Source: Candidatus Vicinibacter proximus (GTDB lineage Bacteria; Bacteroidota; Bacteroidia; Chitinophagales; Saprospiraceae). Taken from it: a stretch of 64,000 nt of DNA. The notes below the pieces were generated by a model that searched no databases, was not told the origin of the DNA, and saw only the letters and a program-made list of their open reading frames with translations. Below are positions 61,144-64,000 of the stretch, in pieces. A program made the position numbers and the translations under genes. Location: positions 310,001 through 374,000 of the forward strand of contig JADJOE010000001.1 of assembly GCA_016713905.1 (NCBI GenBank). The letters run 5' to 3'. Numbering within the stretch: position 1 is the stretch's first letter; the number at the start of each line of letters is the position of its first letter.

Positions 61144-62208
61144 ATGCAACATAGTTATCCCATTAAAATAAAGGAGGTCCGGCGCGAGACCGATCAGTGC
61201 GTTTCGATTGCACTAGAAATTCCTGAGGATCAAAAGGAGTTATTCAGATATACGCCTGGACAGTACATTAATCTTATAAAAAATGTTGATGGAGAGGAGT
61301 TACATAGGTCTTATTCCCTATGTTCCAGCCCAGTGGAGCAGGAATGGAGGGTAGCAGTAAAGCAAATTGAGGGTGGAGCTTTTTCAACCTATGCAAATAA
61401 AAAACTTAAAGCAGGTGATATCATAGAGGTGATGCCTCCAAATGGAAAATTTACATCAGAAATCAAGACAGGACAAGCTAAATCTTACTTATTTTTAGCG
61501 GCTGGCAGCGGAATAACACCCATCATTTCACTTGTAAAGACTATTCTGAAAACTGAAAAACTGAGTCAAATATGCCTTATTTATGGCAACCAAAAGACTG
61601 ATCAAATCATATTTCTGGAAGAATTGATGGGTCTGAAAAATTTATTTCTTGGAAGACTTAGTTTATATTTTATACTCAGTCGGGAGTTAATGGAGGAACC
61701 TTATTTTAACGGTAGAATTTGTCGAGAGAAACTTGAGCTTTTCAAAAGTAAATTGTACGAACCGAATGATGTAGACGAGGCTTTTATATGTGGCCCAGAG
61801 GAAATGATTTTAGAGACCAAGGCCGCCCTTGAAGAACAAGGTATTGCTCCACAAAGGATTCACGTTGAATTATTTGGAACCAAGTCCTCAGCCAAACCTA
61901 CAAAGTTTGCAGGCTTAGGTTCAGATAAAGAATCCAGTATTTTGCTAAAGACGGATGGGAGAACTGTCAGCTTTAATCTTCCATTTAATTCTACGAGTCT
62001 ATTAGATGGTGCGCTTAAGAATAAAGTCAATCTTCCGTATGCATGTAAAGGTGGGGTTTGCTGTACATGTAAGGCAAAGCTTCTTGAAGGTGAGGTGGAA
62101 ATGGTTAGAAATTATGGGCTAGAGCCTGAGGAAATAGAGGCAGGATATATTTTGACTTGCCAGTCATTTCCAAAGTCTGCTAAAATTTCAGTGGACTTTG
62201 ATCAATAG
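61144..62208 (+). CDS. paaE: Phenylacetyl-CoA epoxidase reductase subunit PaaE
   Basis: PaaE passes electrons from NADPH through FAD and a 2Fe-2S cluster to the di-iron subunit PaaA. The 354-residue protein has the FAD domain (PGQYINLIKNVDG, LHRSYSLCSSP), the NAD(P) domain (FLAAGSGITPIISLVKTIL, ICLIYGNQKTDQIIFLEEL, EAFICGPEEMILETK) and a C-terminal plant-type ferredoxin domain with cysteines in YACKGGVCCTCKAKL and LTCQS. I use ATG 61144 rather than TTG 61105, because the promoter box lies between them. It leads the paa operon here, before paaA. Confidence 0.94.
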   Translation: MQHSYPIKIKEVRRETDQCVSIALEIPEDQKELFRYTPGQYINLIKNVDGEELHRSYSLCSSPVEQEWRVAVKQIEGGAFSTYANKKLKAGDIIEVMPPNGKFTSEIKTGQAKSYLFLAAGSGITPIISLVKTILKTEKLSQICLIYGNQKTDQIIFLEELMGLKNLFLGRLSLYFILSRELMEEPYFNGRICREKLELFKSKLYEPNDVDEAFICGPEEMILETKAALEEQGIAPQRIHVELFGTKSSAKPTKFAGLGSDKESSILLKTDGRTVSFNLPFNSTSLLDGALKNKVNLPYACKGGVCCTCKAKLLEGEVEMVRNYGLEPEEIEAGYILTCQSFPKSAKISVDFDQ

Positions 62209-62273
62209 TCGATTATTGTTGTTTAAAATTGGGTCAATGCCTAACTTTACTTTGTTCTCAAAATAAAAATTTT

Positions 62274-63209
62274 ATGTCAAACGAGGAGCTGTTAGTACAT
62301 TTTCAAAGTCGAATAGATGCCGAGGAGAAAATCGAAGCAAAGGATTGGATGCCTGAAGAATATAGAAGAACTTTGATTCGTCAAATTTCGCAACATGCTC
62401 ATTCTGAGGTAGTTGGGATGCTTCCTGAAGGAAATTGGATAACCAGGGCTCCTAGTTTAAAACGGAAATCGGTTCTGTTAGCCAAAATTCAAGATGAGGC
62501 GGGTCATGGTCTTTATTTATATGGGGCTGCAGAGACACTTGGCGTGGAAAGGGATGTTCTAATTGATGAACTTCATTCCGGAAAAGCTAAATACTCAAGC
62601 ATATTTAATTATCCGGCCATCAGTTGGGCAGATATGGGTGCGATTGGTTGGTTAGTTGATGGGGCGGCCATAATGAATCAGGTTGCATTATGCAGAACTT
62701 CTTATGGACCATATGCAAGGGCAATGGTTAGAATCTGTAAGGAGGAGAGCTTTCACCAACGTCAGGGATATGACATTTTACTTACTCTCTCAAGGGGTTC
62801 CGATGAGCAGATCAGAATGGCTCAGGATGCTCTAAACAGATGGTGGTGGCCTTCCTTGATGATGTTTGGACCTAATGATTCAAATTCACCTCATTCTGCA
62901 CAAAGTTTGATGTGGAAGATTAAAAGATTCAGCAACGATGAATTGAGACAGAAGTTTGTCGACATGACCGTTCCACAAGCTGAAATATTGGGTTTGAAAA
63001 TCCCAGATGCTAAACTAAAATGGAATCCAGATAGAGGACACTATGATTTCGGTGAAATCGATTGGGTAGAATTTAATAATGTGGTAAAAGGTGATGGACC
63101 TTGTAATAAATTAAGGCTTGAAGCCAGAATAAAAGCCCATGAAGAAGGAGCATGGGTAAGAGAAGCGGCACTTGCTTATGCTGAAAAACGATCACGAAAA
63201 ATCGCATAA
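62274..63209 (+). CDS. paaA: Phenylacetyl-CoA 1,2-epoxidase catalytic subunit PaaA
   Basis: PaaA is the di-iron subunit that epoxidises phenylacetyl-CoA, opening aerobic phenylacetate degradation. The 311-residue protein has the two iron-binding helix pairs: KIQDEAGHGLYLYGAAETLG and RICKEESFHQRQGYDIL, with SQHAHSEVVGMLPEG before them. The C-terminus has ARIKAHEEGAWVREAALAYA, conserved in PaaA. It starts at ATG 62274; the 15 codons before it from 62229 are not homologous. A near-match -7 box (TACTTTG) lies about 23 bp upstream of the ATG. paaB follows after 10 bp. Confidence 0.96.
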   Translation: MSNEELLVHFQSRIDAEEKIEAKDWMPEEYRRTLIRQISQHAHSEVVGMLPEGNWITRAPSLKRKSVLLAKIQDEAGHGLYLYGAAETLGVERDVLIDELHSGKAKYSSIFNYPAISWADMGAIGWLVDGAAIMNQVALCRTSYGPYARAMVRICKEESFHQRQGYDILLTLSRGSDEQIRMAQDALNRWWWPSLMMFGPNDSNSPHSAQSLMWKIKRFSNDELRQKFVDMTVPQAEILGLKIPDAKLKWNPDRGHYDFGEIDWVEFNNVVKGDGPCNKLRLEARIKAHEEGAWVREAALAYAEKRSRKIA

Positions 63210-63219
63210 AACCAACATC

Positions 63220-63501
63220 ATGAAAAATTGGCCATTATTTGAAATTTTTATCAGAAGTAAAAACGGATTGGACCATCGCCATGTTGGAAGTTTGCATGCA
63301 GCAGATGCGCATATGGCACTTGAAAATGCACGCGATGTCTATACTAGACGGCAAGAAGGAGTTAGTATTTGGGTAGTTGAATCTAAGGACATTACTGCTT
63401 CAGATCCATCAGAGAGCGGTGCTTTTTTTGAGCCTGCGGAGGATAAAATATACCGTCATCCAACCTTTTATGAGCTTCCTGAGGCTCTTAAACATATGTA
63501 A
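63220..63501 (+). CDS. paaB: Phenylacetyl-CoA epoxidase subunit PaaB
   Basis: PaaB is a small subunit needed for the assembly of the PaaABCE complex. The 93-residue protein matches the family: MKNWPLFEIFIRSKNGLDHR, HVGSLHAADAHMALENARDV, YTRRQEGVSIWVVESKDITA and HPTFYELPEALKHM. I use ATG 63220; upstream codons of the open frame lie inside paaA. paaC starts 3 bp after its stop. Confidence 0.96.
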   Translation: MKNWPLFEIFIRSKNGLDHRHVGSLHAADAHMALENARDVYTRRQEGVSIWVVESKDITASDPSESGAFFEPAEDKIYRHPTFYELPEALKHM

Positions 63502-63504
63502 AAT

Positions 63505-64000
63505 ATGACGGACAATAAGAATTTGTTAGATTTCTTACTAATTCATGCTGATACAGGTAATATTATCGGCCACAGATTAGGTGAATGGTGCGGACATGGT
63601 CCCGTCTTAGAGCAAGACTTAGCGATGACAAACTTTGCTCTAGATCATCTTGGGAGAGCTAGATTGCTTTACCAATACGCTGGAGAAGTTGGAGGTAATT
63701 CTAAAACTGAAGATGATTTGGCTTTTTTGAGACATGAATATGAATATAAAAATCTTCTCCTCGCAGAATTTTCAAACACCGATTTTGCCCATACCGTAGC
63801 TCGTCAATTTTTTCTGGATGCATATTATATTGATCTTTTGGAGGAACTTATAAAATCATCTGATCAAAAGATATCCCAAATTGCTTCAAAATCACTTAAA
63901 GAGACATCATACCATTACAAATGGAGTAGTGAGTGGCTTATTCGGCTTGGAGATGGAACAGAAGTAAGTCACTCCAAAATGCAAACCGCCGTAAATCAAC
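63505..64000 (+). CDS. paaC: Phenylacetyl-CoA epoxidase structural subunit PaaC (3' truncated by window end)
   Basis: An open frame from ATG 63505 runs off the end of the window, giving 165 residues. It reads HADTGNIIGHRLGEWCGHGP, VLEQDLAMTNFALDHLGRAR and LLYQYAGEVGG, the PaaC N-terminus, with helices such as FAHTVARQFFLDAYYIDLLE and HYKWSSEWLIRLGDGTE. PaaC is the non-catalytic ferritin-like partner of PaaA. The order E-A-B-C suggests that paaD and the ring-opening genes may follow outside the window. Confidence 0.93.
   Translation, partial: MTDNKNLLDFLLIHADTGNIIGHRLGEWCGHGPVLEQDLAMTNFALDHLGRARLLYQYAGEVGGNSKTEDDLAFLRHEYEYKNLLLAEFSNTDFAHTVARQFFLDAYYIDLLEELIKSSDQKISQIASKSLKETSYHYKWSSEWLIRLGDGTEVSHSKMQTAVNQ

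Noticed and set aside
1..64000. CRISPR arrays, insertion sequences, prophage, toxin-antitoxin or defence islands
   Set aside because: No regularly spaced repeats, transposase, integrase, phage structural gene or defence-type ATPase/nuclease cluster was seen; gene content is housekeeping and secretion-related throughout.

Overview
The window is about 64 kb of low-GC bacterial chromosome, densely coded on both strands, from a member of the Bacteroidota. The sequence evidence is the type IX secretion machinery and cargo (SprA, a PorP/SprF protein, one type B and two type A C-terminal sorting domains), bacillithiol synthesis (BshA), families largely confined to this phylum (DUF4199, DUF2480, DUF6029, Omp28, BatA), and promoter -7 boxes of the form TAnnTTTG with almost no Shine-Dalgarno sequences. 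The mix of SprB-repeat adhesin, phenylacetyl-CoA epoxidase and tryptophanase would suit the Saprospiria, but that placement is inference. No rRNA, tRNA, CRISPR array, prophage, insertion sequence or integrase was recognised; this is core chromosome.

Layout. 0-3.6 kb: a truncated cell-surface protein with SprB repeats and its PorP/SprF partner. 3.6-11.5 kb: Lnt, a MerR regulator with a B12-like domain, BshA, glutaryl-CoA dehydrogenase, an EamA exporter, and a peroxiredoxin-ClpS-Aat operon. 11.8-14.9 kb: a divergent redox/envelope group (TlpA; DUF6029 barrel and Omp28 lipoprotein). 14.9-22.6 kb: ROK kinase, a small surface protein, PhoD-like phosphatase, YidD, then a minus-strand run of BatA/VWA protein, a dihydroorotase homologue without metal ligands, and DUF4199. 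22.8-30.8 kb: ruvA and sprA, the latter broken by a -1 frameshift. 31-40.8 kb (all minus): redoxin, M15 peptidase, SRPBCC/GyrI-like protein, a beta-galactosidase homologue lacking its catalytic residues, DUF1028, fumarylacetoacetase and RadA. 41.2-44.5 kb: ScpB, DUF2480, two OmpH/Skp chaperones, MurI. 44.5-55.4 kb (minus): membrane protein plus M1 peptidase, tryptophanase, AI-2E-type permease, M28 peptidase, DEAD-box helicase, RRM protein. 55.7-64 kb: GT-C membrane protein, DprA, alkaline phosphatase, a small regulatory-like domain protein, then paaE-A-B-C running off the end.

How the genes work together. Secretion and surface display recur: SprA is the outer-membrane translocon of the type IX system, and the adhesin, DUF1028 protein and M28 peptidase carry its sorting signals. 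A second theme is amino acid and aromatic catabolism (tryptophanase, fumarylacetoacetase, glutaryl-CoA dehydrogenase, phenylacetyl-CoA epoxidase). A third is envelope biogenesis (Lnt, YidD, OmpH pair, MurI, M15 peptidase).

I did not find a clearly new multigene system. The best leads are the sprA frameshift at an A4G4 run, a large GH2 lipoprotein whose acid/base, nucleophile and metal residues are all replaced, a dihydroorotase-like protein without metal ligands translationally coupled to a VWA protein, a hidden signal peptide on the M15 peptidase that implies an ATT start, and a 14-bp perfect palindrome upstream of the AI-2E-type permease.
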